A stretch of DNA of 64,000 bases from Posidonia oceanica (GCA_037176725.1 JAZBRS010000023.1:28453001-28517000); one strand, 5' to 3'. Positions 1-11,537 are shown, numbered from the stretch's first letter. Translations and numbers: made by a program. The notes: generated by a model from the letters alone, not told the origin.

Positions 1-686
1 AAGGGATAGAAGCACAAAGAGGGCCCACAACCAGGCCAGGGAAAGGACAAGAAGGGGATGAAAAGGGAGATGATAATCAGGAGAGAGAGAGGAGAGAGAA
101 AATGATAATCCTGGAGAGAGAAAAGGATAATTTGGGTGAATGGAGGTCTTAAAGGTCTTGGAATGGGATGAAAATTGGCGAGTGGGTAGTCTAGGGCTTA
201 AGGTATTGGGTCTAAGGTTTTGGTTTGATTCTAAGAAGGTTTTGGAGGGGTTTCAAGGTGTAGAAAAAGGGGAAATTCACCTAGGTTTTCTAGGATTTTT
301 GGGAATGGGCTAGGTTTAGAAATTTCTAGGTTCTAGAGTAGGTTTGTTGAGTGAGTGTTGGTGGATTTTTCTATGGATTTTGGTCAAGTTTTGAGCTCGG
401 GAAGAGGGGTAAAGGCTTAGGTCAAGTTGGCTGGTTTTGAAGGGTAGAAAGGAGGGTTAGGGTTTGGTTTTGGCTTGGGTTTTGGATGGTTTCAGGGTAA
501 GGTTTTGGGATGGTTTCAGGGTAAGGTTTTGGGGTTAGAAAATAGGTGTGGTTCTAGGTTTGGCTTTGAGGTTTGAGCTGGAGTTTTGATTTGGGAAGAA
601 GGATGAAGAGAAATATGCGATTTTGGGTTTTTCCTAGCCGCCAGAGAGATCTGCCGATTCAGCCTTGTCGAAATGGGGTGTCAACA
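1..686 (-). repeat. LTR-like segment (U3 end), cut by window start
   Basis: The plus strand is G/T-rich with short repeats; one stretch beginning gatggtttcagggtaagg occurs twice near 487-535. It ends at 686 in GGGGTGTCAACA, which read on the minus strand is a canonical TGTTGACACCCC LTR start. The same G/T-rich composition followed by ATGGGGTGTC is seen at the U3 end of the element III LTR (53,750-53,954). I infer a minus-strand LTR of a Tat-like element. Its U3 does not match the 22,888-24,281 LTR, so assignment to element I is unproven. Confidence 0.45.
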
Positions 687-799
687 GTTTTATTCGTCAG
701 AATTAAGTGTCCTTTCATTGAATGTTGCCTACATTCTCGGTGGGGACCATCATCTTCTGACCCGGGAGTTAGGGAACAGTGGATTCACTAATACCGTTG

Positions 800-1412
800 G
801 CTTTGCTTTGTTGACCCGGTTATGCTCCGGGGATCTTTCTACTGATTGGTTTTGCTTTGTTTGTCCGGTTGTGCTCTGGGGTTTGCTTTGTTGTCCGGTT
901 GTGCTCTGGGGTACCTGCTTTTGATTGGCTTGCTTTGTTTGTCCGGTTGTGTTCCGGGGTTTGCTTTGATGTCCCAGTTATGCTCCGGGGTTCTTTGCTT
1001 TGGTGTCCCGGTTATGCTCCAGGGATCTTTGCTTTGGTTGGTTTGCTTTGTTATCCTGGTTGTGCTCCAGGGATCTTGCTTTGGTGTCCCGATTATGCTC
1101 CGGGTATTTTTTCTTTGATTGGTTTGCTTTGTTATCTCGGTTGTGCTCTGGGGATCTTTGCTTTGATGTCTCGGTTATGCTCCGAGGATCTTTGCTTTGG
1201 TGTCCCGATTATGCTCTGGGGATCTTTGCTTTGGTGTCCCGGTTATGCTCCGGGGATCTTTGCTTTAGTGTCCCGGTTATGCTCTGGGGATCTTTGCTTT
1301 GATGTCCCGGTTATGCTTTGGGGATCTTTCAGATTGGGGTTTGCTTTGTTTGTCTGGTTGTGCTCCGGGGCTTGCTTTGTTGTCCGGTTGTGCTCCGGGG
1401 ATCTTTCAGATT
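800..1412 (+). repeat. Tandem array of about 33-bp hairpin units
   Basis: About 17 diverged units of the form ttgctttg-N-cccggttatgctccgggg-atct. Each unit holds a short hairpin, CCCGG-ttatgct-CCGGG. Two units carry matching changes on both arms: CCTGG/CCAGG at 1,055-1,071 and CTCGG/CCGAG at 1,170-1,186; others have single mismatches. One extra unit lies beyond the next array at 2,503-2,560. The inverted equivalent in element II is 31,463-31,690. Long ORFs across it are repeat artefacts. Confidence 0.9.
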
Positions 1413-2502
1413 TGCCGAGGGGATTGCCCAAGGGGGTTGGAAATAAAAACATGACATGCCAAGGGGATTGCCCAAGGGGGTCGAAAATAAAACAGGACGT
1501 GCCTAGGGGATGGCCCAAGGGAGTCAAAAATAAAGCATGACGTGCCGAGGGGATGGCCCAAGGGAGTCGAAAATAAAGCATGACGTGCCTAGGGGATGGC
1601 CCAAGGGAGTCGAAAATAAAGCATGACGTGCCTAGGGGATGGCCCAAGGGAGTCGAAAATAAAGCATGACGTGCCTAGGGGATGGCCCAAGGGAGTCGAA
1701 AATAACAACATGACGTGCGTAGGGGATGGCCCAAGGGAGTCGAAAAATAAAAACATGACGTGCCTAGGAGATGGCCCAAGGGAGTCGAAAATAAAAACAT
1801 GACGTGCCTAGGGGATGGCCCAAGGGAGTCGAAAATAACAACATGACGTGCTTAGGGGATGGCCCAAGGGAGTCGAAAATAAAAACATGACGTGCCTAGG
1901 GGATGGCCCAAGGGAGTCGAAAATAACAACATGACGTGCCTAGGGAATGGCCCAAGGGAGTCGAAAATAAAAACATGACGTGCTTAGGGGATGGCCCAAG
2001 GGAGTCGAAAATAACAACATGACGTGCCTAGGGGATGGCCCAAGGGAGTTGAAAATAAAAACATGACGTGCCTAGGGGATGGCCCAAGGGAGTCGAAAAG
2101 AACAACATGACGTGCCTAGAGGATGGCCCAAGGGAGTCGAAAATAAAAACATGACGTGCCTAGGGGATGGCCCAAGGAAGTCGAAAATAACAACATGACG
2201 TGCCTAGGGGATGGCCCAAGGGAGTTGAAAATAAAAACATGACGTGCCTAGGGGATGGCCCAAGGGAGTCGAAAATAACAACATGACGTGCCTAGGGGAT
2301 GGCCCAAATGAGTCGAAAATAAAAACATGACGTGCCTAGGAGATGGCCCAAGGGAGTCGAAAATAAAAACATGACGTGCCTACGCGATGGCCCAAGGGAG
2401 TCGAAAACAACAACATGACGTGCCTAGGGGATGGCGCAAGGGAGTTGAAAATAAAAACATGACATGCCCAAGGGATGGCCCAAGGGAGTCCAAAAGGATA
2501 CT
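1413..2502 (+). repeat. Tandem array of 43-45-bp units (about 24 copies)
   Basis: Units read catgacgtgcctaggggatg followed by gcccaagggagtcgaaaata and a short A-rich end. From about 1,690 to 2,460 units ending in taacaa mostly alternate with units ending in taaaaa, a dimeric higher-order pattern of about 89 bp. The reverse complement resembles the shorter array at 30,690-30,965 in element II, so the array is a family feature that has expanded here. No spacer diversity and no cas genes: not CRISPR. Confidence 0.93.
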
Positions 2503-2578
2503 TCTTTGGCTTTGCTTGCTTTGTTGGTCCGGTTGTGCTCCGGGGCTCTTGCTGTTTTGCTCTCAATTCTACTTTGAC

Positions 2579-2772
2579 TTGTTGGACGCTTGATTGTTAG
2601 CGTTCAACGTTGGACGGCTAAAGAACCGCGGCTAACGTTGGACGGCATTGCGGCTGCATATAACGTCGTGAGACAGGCTGCTGTCTTTCCTGTTCGGGCA
2701 CCACCGTTTTGGCAGTAAATCTCTAATTTTCTTTGGGTTTCCATTCTGATGAAGGCTCCACGGCCTATATTA
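2579..2772 (+). promoter_or_regulatory. Palindromic motif cluster and TATA box of gene A
   Basis: Half-sites GTTNNNCG and CGNNNAAC form inverted pairs centred on AACGTT at 2,600-2,617 (GCGTTCAACGTTGGACGG) and 2,628-2,645 (GCGGCTAACGTTGGACGG). A TATA-like TATATTA lies at 2,766-2,772, about 85 bp before the gene A ATG at 2,857. The same arrangement precedes genes B, C and B'. Promoter function is inferred from position and repetition. Confidence 0.55.
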
Positions 2773-2856
2773 GACCCTCTCTTGGCTTGAATCTTGAAGT
2801 TCAAACATTTATCTTCTTTTCCTTATTGATTTTTGCTAGGGCTTGTGCTTCTCCTC

Positions 2857-4094
2857 ATGGATTTGAGTGATATCCCGCGTCATACTTTCCAAGTGGCCGT
2901 CTTCTCCTCTCCTTCTGACATGGTGCAACTCCAGCTGGAGGCTATACCCAACCATTTGGCGAACCTTTTGGTGCATGAGAAGGTACTCCCTGTTTTCATC
3001 ATTTCCCCATACTCTCATCCTCGTACTTCTGCTGATTTTTCCTTACTTCATAACCCCTATCTTCCGCCAACAACGACCGTGACTCGAAAGCCTATCAGTT
3101 GGACTGGGTTCAATAATTCCGCTCTTGGGATTTGAAGAAGTATCGGGAGCGCTTGGAAGAGGCTGGTCTCTGTCAGGCCCTTCGCCAGCTGCGGCAGCCT
3201 GTTGACTGGTAGGTGCTCTTCGACCTCTGTGGGCTGTGGAATCGTTTGACTCACATGTTCTTTTCTTCTTCGGGGGAATTGACCATTCTTTTGGAGGAGA
3301 GGAGCACCCTCCTAGGTACTCGACATGCCGGCCCATCCATTTACTGCACGGATGCCTACCTTTTGCCAATTGGGGTGTTAGGTTCTTTTTCTCTCTTAAA
3401 GCGCATCTTTGGCTCTGTTGTTGTGCCGGAGGACTTGGTGCTGGATGGCTGTATCAAACTCTCCTCCTTATGGATATTTTTCTGGAAACAACGCGACAGC
3501 ATCCGCTCTGAGGCTTCTTGCTTGGAATGCGTCTTTATTCTGATCGGGGGACTGGTGCTCTTCCCAATTGAAGCTCTGACTATTAGTGCCTACCATGCTG
3601 AGCTCATGTGCATCTGCGTGTGCAACCCGGAGAAATGTTTGAGTCAGTCTGTTTTGGCTTTTACCATCCAGGGCTTATCCAGTGCTTGCCTCGGGGGGCC
3701 ATTCTTTGGCTCGCCGTTCCTAGTTCTGCGCTGGCTGGAGGAGCATTTTCTTCTGCCTGCTCTTGATGCTAGCATTCCTTTGGAGGAGCTCATTCGCTGT
3801 TTATGCGCTTGCTAGGTGAAGTCCCAGATGGACTCCTTCAGTCCCCCCTCGTTTTTCAGGACAGTGTCTGACCCAGAGTATTTCCTGACGCTAATTAGGG
3901 CGACCGAGTTTGTGAGGTACAACCCTCAGCGATGCTTCTCAATGCTGGGTACTCCTCGGGTTATACCTCCCTTACCTCGCTTCTCTGATATGATTCTCCC
4001 GCACTTGAGGGACACCCCTGGGGACATCATCCAGGTCTTCTATCAGGCCGGTACTTGGGACGGGAAGGGGCAAAATCGAGTCCTTTCTGCATGA
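2857..4094 (+). pseudogene. Gene A: plant-mobile-domain-like extra ORF, decayed
   Basis: A homologue of gene C (8,560-9,904) in the antisense accessory region of element I. Exon 1 (2,857-2,982, 42 codons) starts with ATG about 85 bp after a TATA-like site and ends in a GAGAAG/GTACTC donor at the same place as in gene C. The exon 2 acceptor is no longer clear. The body aligns with gene C through a W-x-LLxxLG-like block, a plant-mobile-domain-like segment (about 3,213-3,400) and a C-terminal block containing FVRYNPQRCFSMLG (about 3,909-3,950). In-frame stops lie near 3,111, at 3,210 (TAG) and at 3,813 (TAG). Plant mobile domains occur in MAIN/MAIL-type host proteins and in transposons; this copy's function is unknown and it is broken. 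Confidence 0.6.
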
Positions 4095-4316
4095 GAGAAC
4101 TCGAACGCGGACCGCGAAGTCATCTCTATTGCAACTTACGACGCTTGGTACGAGGGCGTGTGTCCTAAATTGTTCATTAAATTTCCTTCAAAAAGACAGA
4201 AAATGCAGTTAGAAATGTATCATTTATCATCAATAAAATTTATTTCGTCTCTTTGGTCTCTTTTGAATGGATTTGTATGAGTTGAACGAAAGTATCAGAA
4301 TTCAGAACACTTCCCT

Positions 4317-4490
4317 GAACTTAAAGCGTTGTACGCTGAAAATGGAGCGTCCAACGTTGTACGTTGGGAAACCAGCAGCTAACCTTTTAACTTGCAAAAC
4401 GTTGGACGCGTCATAGGACGCGTATAACATTCTTTCTTCCCGAGGTGTTGGACGCGGAGATTCAGGTGTACAACGTTGAAAGGTATAAAG
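4317..4490 (+). promoter_or_regulatory. Motif cluster and TATA box of gene B
   Basis: Several GTTNNNCGC / GCGNNNAAC half-sites occur, including GCGTCCAACGTTGTACG near 4,350 and later GTTGGACGCG sites. A TATAAAG box is at 4,484-4,490, immediately after the last site and 108 bp before the gene B ATG at 4,598. The stretch between the end of gene A (4,094) and 4,317 shows nothing recognisable. Confidence 0.6.
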
Positions 4491-4597
4491 TCCTCGTCCT
4501 ACGCCACGGGTGGCCATCTGCTCCGCTCCTCTTCTTCTTCTCCGGCACCAGCGGCTTTTCCAGCGGCTCTCCTCCTCATTTCGGCGAGGCGACTTCG

Positions 4598-7500
4598 ATG
4601 GAGAAGCGAATCTCCCATTTCTACACCCAGACGGTGAAGAGGGCTCGAACAGGCCCTTCCCCCTTCGGCGAGGCTACATCGGAGGCAGCGGCTGTGGGCC
4701 CAGCGGTGTGGGAAACGACGGCGAGGGCTGTAGGGGTCACCGGCGAGGCCATGGCAGGAGGGGGCATGCCGGTGGAGGCCGGTTCTGTGGCTGTGGAGGC
4801 GGTGGCCGAGGTGGCTGAACCGGAGGTGGCTTCTGGGGTGGCCGTGGAGGGGGACCGGACTGCGGCGGAGATGGCGGAGGCTGAGGGTGTCGTGGCGGGG
4901 CTTAGGGCGACGACCAGTAGTGATGCCGAGGCTGCGGTAGCGAAGACAGGGGCTGCAGGTGGTGGTACCGTGGAGGCCAAGGTGGCGGTTGGTGGCGACG
5001 CCATGGAGGCGGAGGCTACGGCCAATGAGGCTGCCGTGGGAGGGCTCTGGTTCCAGGGAGACCGTAGAGACGACGGCGGAGGCGGTCTCCGATTCCAGCA
5101 GTTCTTTTAGCTATGAGGATTTAGAGGAGACGGTCTCAGAGACGAGGCTCGAGGTCGGCCTAGACAAGGCGGGTCCCTCGGAGGTGCCAGAGGCGAGGCC
5201 AGTCGACCCTTTTGTTGCGCAGTTTGGCGAGGACGACGGCTGGTGGCGGAACATGGTCGACTTCGTCCGACGGGAGGCGGAGGGCGATGCGAGGGATCCC
5301 CCAGACTATTGGTGGGAGCAGATCCCCTGGGACAAGGTGCAGGCATCGGGACCACGTAAAGACGCGTCCCGATCAGAGTACACTACTGCCACACTAGCTT
5401 TTAGGGGGCAGGTAGACATCTTTTCATTTTTCCTTATTTTGTTCAATTATTTCATCCTCACTGATGGTTCTTTTGCTTACTTGTAGAGTCGAGCACCGGC
5501 CGTGACCCGCTGCTACTGGGGTCAGGTCCGTCGGTCCTATGCTTTGTTGGCTACTTTCTAGCAGGAGTGTCTGGATCGGATGGGATTTGGGCATTTCCTG
5601 TCCATCCCGGACTTTCCCCTCCGTCCGATGTTTTTGGAGGCGGTTGCAGAGCGGTGGAGCTTCCACACGAGCTTGATCGTCACGAGGGCGGGCGAGTTCA
5701 TCCTCTCCCTTGAGGACATGGCGCAGGAGCTTGTTGGATGTCAGTTAGCCATGAGCAGGGAGTAGCTTGTGGTGATCACTTCCATGGTTCGCCAGGTGAG
5801 TGAGTTGGAGGAGACAGTAGTCGGACCGGGTGTGGAGGTCGACCAGTAGCTGCGGGCCTTCCTCCTAGTGCAGTTCGGGGAGGTACTTTTTTCACACTCC
5901 TCCTCGAAACTCTCAGCGTGGTTCCTTCCTCTTCTGGCGGACTTGGAGCGTGTGGGAGAGTACACTTGGGGTGTGGCCAGCTTGGCGCACCTGTACTCCA
6001 CCTTATTCCGCTTCACTGACGGTAGTTCTCGCCAGTTGGGCGGGAACCTGCCCTTCCTTCAAGTAAAATCTGCATATTTAAGCTTGCACTGGATATTATA
6101 TTCTTGATAACAGCTTCCTTGTTTTGCATGCAGATGTGGGTGTGGGACCACTTCGCCTTTCTGTGACCTGCCCCTCCTCCGGTTCCTCCTACCAGTGTCC
6201 CCTTTCCTCGGGGACTGTTTTGGGCCACTGTTGAGCAGGCCCTCGAGCCTGCAGATGACAACCGCTATGTCGGTCGTCTGCTTTTCGAGCTCCTTGTCCC
6301 GGCTCAGGTAGCTTGCTTCTTTTAATTTCAGCTTCTGTTTATTTGTTTATGCTGCTTGCTGACATGTATTGCTCCTTTCAAGTGGTTTGGCGTCCACATG
6401 CTGAGGGAGAGCATGCGGACGTCCCCGAGATTGCCCGTGATCGGGATATTTTCGACCGGAACGTATGGATCCACTACTGGAACTACTGTCACTTCCAGCA
6501 GATTAGCAGGGCGCTTCGACAGCTGGGGCGCCGGCAGGCTCAGCCTCTACCTCCTCCTCACTGAGTTTGGCGAGAGACACGCGGCGGGGGCAGCTGTGCT
6601 CGCCATTGGGTGAACGTCTATGGTCCACAGCTCTTGAACTGGGCCTGTCGTGGTTCCCCTGCTCTAACGGATGCTACAGAAGAGGACGAGGCGGTGTGGG
6701 CCGAGTGGATAGACCGGGTGTTTTCTTCTTTGATGATCTTCCACCGGTCCCACTTCCTTGGGTGCGGGAACCTTCCTTTGGGGGACACAGATCCCGGGGA
6801 GGCGGTGGTGTCCCGTGCGGCCCTGCTGGAGGAGGTTCAGTCTTCCTGAGCCCAGCTGGAGATAGCGGTGAGCTTCTGAATTTCATTTTGTAGACTGTTA
6901 ATTCAATTTGGCTAACTTGCTTTCTTTCTTTTGCAGCTCAAGGCGGCAGATGAGCGGGCTTAGCAGGAGCGCCACTTGACCTAGCAGCTCTTTGTTCTGA
7001 CCGAGGAGATTGATCGCCTGCGTGCCTCTGCCTCTCAGGTATCTTCATATGTAGCTTTTATAGTCTGGCTATGAATTGTAACTGACTTGAATCTTTCTTT
7101 TTAGCCTTCGACTAGCAGTGCTCCTCCTCCGGACCGCTCAGAGGAGATCTCCCATCTCCAGGAGAAGGTAAATATGCCTTTATTCTATTTCTGCTTTTGA
7201 AATTCCCTTGGTCCTGACGCCATTGCTTGTAGGTTGCTTATCTAGAGGGCGAGCTGAGGGAGCGAGCTGGTGACTTCATAGCTGCCAGCTCTGTTGGGAG
7301 GTTGGAGGAGCTGGAGGGGACAGTTGTCGCTAGCAGCGCTCGGATCCGGGAGCTGGAGCAGCAGGTTGCTGATAGGGACGCTGAGATTGCCCAATCTCAG
7401 GTGGTACGATTTAATTCAGCGCTTCTTTACGTCTTCCATGTCCTTGCTTGTATCTGATATTTTGGACTACTTCTCTTCTCAGGGCATGGCGGGCGTTATT

Positions 7501-7731
7501 TCCCAGCTTGAGCTTGAGCTTGGGCACTACAGGAGGTTTGCCTTTTCAGCTGGTGCCAGGCTCAGGGTGCCTGTTCCTTCTGTACTGAGCCGTTGGTCAA
7601 GTAGCCACTACTCTCAGTCTGTCTGCAGGGCTCCGTCAGGCGTTTCGGTTCAGCAGTCGCCTCGTCCCCCTACTGCCCCTTCTCCGGCTCCTGCTTTAGC
7701 TCCTGAGGGTGAGGGAGAGAGTGTTCCTTAG
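4598..7731 (+). pseudogene. Gene B: eight-exon plant-mobile-domain-like gene, decayed
   Basis: Antisense to gag-pol of element I and homologous exon by exon to B' at 30,153-26,974. Exons inferred from GT-AG sites and B': 4,598-5,411, 5,487-6,062, 6,134-6,307, 6,382-6,867, 6,937-7,038, 7,105-7,167, 7,233-7,400, 7,483-7,731. Exon 1 is acidic low-complexity sequence ending in a conserved DKVQASGPRKDA block. Exon 2 holds the PMD-like core (GFGHFLSIPDF, then an ERW...GEF...SLEDMA block). Exons 5-7 look coiled-coil; exon 8 is Pro/Ser-rich ending EGEGES. Defects: a frameshift near 5,060, a deletion in exon 2, the exon 4 acceptor changed to AA, and eight in-frame stops (TAG at 5,559, 5,763, 5,847, 6,961, 6,982; TGA at 6,164, 6,562, 6,847). 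Exons 3, 4, 5 and 6 keep exactly the B' lengths. Confidence 0.75.
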
Positions 7732-8205
7732 CTTTTGTACTTCAGGGGTATGCCCCGGTGAACTTGTAGAACAATTGTATATTTTGAAATGATATAGATT
7801 TCTGCACACTCAGTAAACTTGTCAAATACTTCTTTTAAATTACCTTTCTCAAAGCTAAAGTGAGCTTAAGCGACCAATATGGTAAAATAATGGCCCTTAA
7901 TCCAAATTAACTTGAAACTAGCATACTCAAGTGAAATAGTATGTAAATGACATGGTTATAAGGAAAGATTTCACCTGGAAGCTTAAAAATTGAATTTTGA
8001 AGTCGTCGATGCCTTAACGAGCCATTTACTTGATGAAACGAGCAACCAGAGATTCCGACTGGTCCAGATGTCAAAAAAAATATGAAACCAATGCTCACAC
8101 GTGTATTTCAACTTAGTCAAACCTCTAGGATGGGCAAAACAAGTGCATGCAACTCAATCACGGATTAGGGGACGATCCAGCCAAGTTCAGTAACTTAAGT
8201 CACTG
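7732..8205 (+). other. 3' flank of gene B, no gene seen
   Basis: A/T-rich sequence. Parts (ttctgcacactcagtaaact and what follows, about 7,800-7,990) match the flank downstream of B' (26,780-26,590 on the minus strand), so it is probably a shared 3' UTR/terminator region. Confidence 0.5.
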
Positions 8206-8462
8206 ATAAAACGTTATACGCTTCATCTGCTGCGGTCAACGTTATCCGCTTCAATCACTGCGTCCAACACCGGCAACTGATCTAAACGTTATACGCGTCA
8301 AGCGGCGCGGCTAACGTTGGACGTGCCCCGTCTCACATACAACGAAGCGAGCCCAGAAACTTTTCTTTCCTTTCCTGTTCTAGGCTAATCTTCCGGAATG
8401 CTTGTGAAATTTTCTCAATGCCCGCGTGAAGGATTTCCGACGACCCTCCTGTGCTTATAAAA
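8206..8462 (+). promoter_or_regulatory. Motif cluster and TATA box of gene C
   Basis: Half-sites with different central triplets: GTTATACGC, GTCAACGTTATCCGC, GCGTCCAAC, and GCGGCTAACGTTGGACG near 8,310. A clear TATAAAA lies at 8,456-8,462, about 100 bp before the ATG at 8,560. Confidence 0.65.
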
Positions 8463-8559
8463 GCTTGGCCACCCCTTTGATTTTCATGCATACTTGCCCC
8501 TTTTCTCTCTACTGATTTCTTCCTGATTTGTGCTTCTTCCTTCCCTCTCTTTTGCTTTC

Positions 8560-9904
8560 ATGGCTTGTAGTTCAGTCCCCAATGTCTTCATGCACAACAA
8601 GAAGGGGGTCGTAAAACCTTTGGAAGAGATTGAAGGGCATATGATGTCCGTTATCAAGACGGGGAAGGTATGATCTTTTTCATTGGTCCCTTCACACTCC
8701 TTTGTTCCTCATGCTTCCAAATTTTTTGCAGGAAATCCTCAATTTTACCAAAACACCTTGCTTTGACAATGACTTCCCCTACTACTCCACTTGGGTGAAG
8801 GACTTTGTGCTTTGGGCTCGAGAGAGAAAATCTGTTTTGGCCCGTACGCGCTTTGATGGACTTTTGGATTTATTGGGCACAAACTTGGATTGGCCCCTGC
8901 TTCATGCCTCATGCGCCTTCTGGAGTCCTGAGACTCATACTTTCTTCTTTGGGGGTTGTGAGGCGATAATCCTAGTAGAGGATGTTCATGGCCTGCTTGG
9001 TGTGACTCAGATTGGAGCGGCCTGGCCAGATATTGACTTGCCATTGCCGTATGGAACAGCAGATATGCAAACATTCGTAGACCGTATCTTCACCCTTCCG
9101 CCTACCTTCCCAGTGATCAGAGGTCGCAGACTCAACTTGGCGCATTTGTACTTTAGCTTCCGGCGGATTGAGGACTCTGCTTCTCAAGATCAGCTGCTGG
9201 TGTGTCTGTATTTACTGATTGGAGGCCTCACTTTATTTGTCACCAAGGATTTCTCCTTGGATGCCTATCATACTGAGTTCTTCATAGGCCTTACTGAGCA
9301 TTTCTGGCGCTCTCCTTCAGTCGCCATTCTCGCTGCCACATATCTCGGTCTGACCAGCGTTTCCACCGAAGGAGATTTTGTAGGCTCTCCTTTCCTTCTT
9401 TCTAGGTGGCTGTAGGTCCATTTCCCGAGGCTCGAGCCCGTGAAGACAGATTTGATTGAGGAAAGGGTTTGCTCTTTGTCCGTTGCCCCTATTGACATTT
9501 CCGTGCCTTCCACATCCCTTTCTCATAAGTACCAGGCGCGAGGTTCTTCAGTTGAGTTGGAGTTGATAGGGCCCACCCACTTTGTACTGTACAACTCACA
9601 TTGTTGCTTCGAGATGGTGGGGCAGAAGAAGGGGGTGCCACCTCGGCTGAGCTTTATTCCTCGTATTCGGGTTCGGGAGCGTAGTCTTCCATCTGATGCA
9701 GTAATGGTGTACTACATTCGAGCTCTTTGGTTGTCTCTGGACTGCCATGATGATTCAGAGGGGCCATCAACTACTCATTCGACTTGCTGCATACCACGGG
9801 AGGATGCGCACTGGAAGTGGTTTTCAAAGCTACTGCCCAAACCCGAGGAGTGGGTTGAAGCGACGGGCGTGCTGTGTAGGAAAAGGAAGAAGATGGTTAG
9901 ATAG
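8560..9904 (+). pseudogene. Gene C: two-exon plant-mobile-domain-like extra ORF
   Basis: Best preserved of the A/C type. Exon 1 is 8,560-8,667 (ATG, 36 codons, GGGAAG/GTATGA donor). A 64-bp intron ends in a pyrimidine-rich tract and TTTTTTGCAG at 8,731. Exon 2 is 8,732-9,904. The protein has a conserved W-V-K-D-F segment, then a PMD-like stretch with LLHASCAFWSPETHTFF and DVHGLLGV (about 8,895-9,005), a second conserved block (SFRRIEDSASQDQLL), and a basic C-terminus (RKRKKM). One TAG at 9,413-9,415 interrupts an otherwise continuous frame. It is antisense to the integrase that ends at 11,538. Known relatives: plant mobile domain (aminotransferase-like) proteins spread by transposons. Role in the element unknown. 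Confidence 0.65.
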
Positions 9905-11537
9905 GCAATCATTATAATCTTTTATTTTTGGGGACCACGTATCTTTCAAGGGAATAAATATATATATTTCATTTTTCATCCTTGTTCATGTGTTTTGGAC
10001 TGTTCTGAGTTTAGGAATACTTCCTGGTGACTTTGATATTTGAACAAGGGCCCCTTTTCCACATTCTGCAGTTTAAGTCACAGTTAAAACGTAAGATGCT
10101 CAATATGGCCCTTATAACGTAATACGCGTAATATCACACGTCCAATATCCCTCTGTTGATCGTTATACGCTTCAAATGACGCGTCCAACGTTGGACGCTG
10201 ATATTTGCTCGTTTAATGCCCCTGAACTGTTTTCCTGCATTACCTCAGCAAATTTGTTAATCCATCTAAGGGTATTATTGCCCCTAGTCCAAAGTGACTT
10301 CTGGAAACTCAGAAACATCCTTAACACTGTGAAATAAAAAAGGTTATGGAAAATTTGGTAACAACCTATATACAATGCATATTTTAAGCAAACCTAATGC
10401 TATGAATGGGAAAGAAGTCTTAATGCAATGGAGAAGTTAAGAGAAACTTAGGTTTTGAATAACAAGTATTGGCCTCAGCTTTGTTGTCTAAAGATGATAT
10501 GCCAGACGAGGGACTGTCTCTTCTTGAGATCCCAGTCTTAGTTCGTAGGCGAATACCAGGCGACCGTCTTGAATAGGAGGGGTCGAGTACGACGCGGAGT
10601 CGTAAAATGTCCTAGATTTCTGCATCACTAGCCTTATTTGTTATCAGTTTCATGAGGTGATGTTGGTTGGGTAGATTTTACCCTATTCACTATTTTTGGA
10701 TTTTTGATTTTATCATATTTTGGATTTTATCAATTTTTTGGATTTTTGACTTTATCATTTTTTTGGATTTTTGATTTTATCATTTTTTGGATTTTTGATT
10801 TTATGGGAGATGAAGAATCCTCTGGGAAGTTGGGAAACTGAAGACCTCATGGTTGGAAAACCTTGACAGTTTGGTCCCTTGTGCATTCTAGAGTTAGAAA
10901 ATACCTCGGGCTTACTTTGGCACCTAACTGCCCCTAGACCTAGGTTTCTGTCCCTTGCCTTTAATGTGTACGGTGCGGGACGTGGGTGGAAGGAAAGTCC
11001 ATGTCCTACCCTAAGATGTTGGCTGAAGATTTGAAGCGTAAACCCCTCTTAGTTCAAGGTTGATTCCTACCACGCTTAGTATTCCCTGGCTTTTCAGTTT
11101 TGACTCTTGGACAGCTTCTTTGCTGCCTTCTTTTCCACTCTCTTTCTTTTTCCTTGCACATGGACAGCTTCTTTGCTGCCTTCTTTTCTGACTTTTTTTT
11201 TGCTTTCTTTTCTAGGTACTTTGGCAAGTAGTTTCACCCCTTCTGAGTGCTCGGTAAATGGATACTCGTTCTTTGACGAATCGAGACACTCTTTTTATTT
11301 GGTACACTCCCCTCTTTTCTGTGCTTCTAGGTTTTGGCCTTAGATGCCTACCCAATTTGTACTAGGGTAACGCGTCTGACTCGAGGGATGTGTGTGGACT
11401 TGTTATTCATGAACTGGGAGGGGGCTCCTTATGATTTGCCTCTGTCTCAGTGTGGGACCATTTCCTTTCCCTCTCCCACAAAGTGTTTGTGGGGTGAGGC
11501 TATGGCATGATTCCTAGGCTTCAACAGCAGTAGGCCC
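9905..11537. other. Spacer between gene C and integrase; conserved Tat 3' block
   Basis: No gene. 9,905-10,080 is the 3' flank of gene C. 10,500-10,960 is conserved in inverse orientation at 25,320-25,975 of element II, including gaggtgatgttggttgggta at about 10,656 and a run of tttttggatttttgatttta repeats (10,690-10,805). About 11,100-11,210 matches the K/Q-rich repeat at 25,180-25,310 (minus-strand reading AAKKLSKK-like). I infer the non-coding region downstream of pol in this family. Confidence 0.6.
10085..10200. promoter_or_regulatory. Palindromic motif cluster
   Basis: A perfect 18-bp palindrome GCGTCCAACGTTGGACGC lies at 10,181-10,198, preceded by CGTTATACGC, CGTAATACGC and ACACGTCCAA half-sites. 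It sits between gene C and the conserved spacer. No TATA box is obvious beside it. Confidence 0.6.

Noticed and set aside
846..1647. Long ORFs over the tandem arrays (up to 227 aa on plus, 134 aa on minus)
   Set aside because: They translate the 33- and 43-bp repeats in register; composition is purely repetitive and changes with array length.
1413..2502. CRISPR-like regular repeats
   Set aside because: The repeat is head-to-tail with no distinct unique spacers, no cas genes, and the setting is a plant retrotransposon.
4621..5025. 134-aa minus-strand ORF rich in Ala/Ser/Thr opposite gene B exon 1
   Set aside because: Shadow of the G/C-rich acidic exon 1; the sense frame has the conserved block and splice sites.
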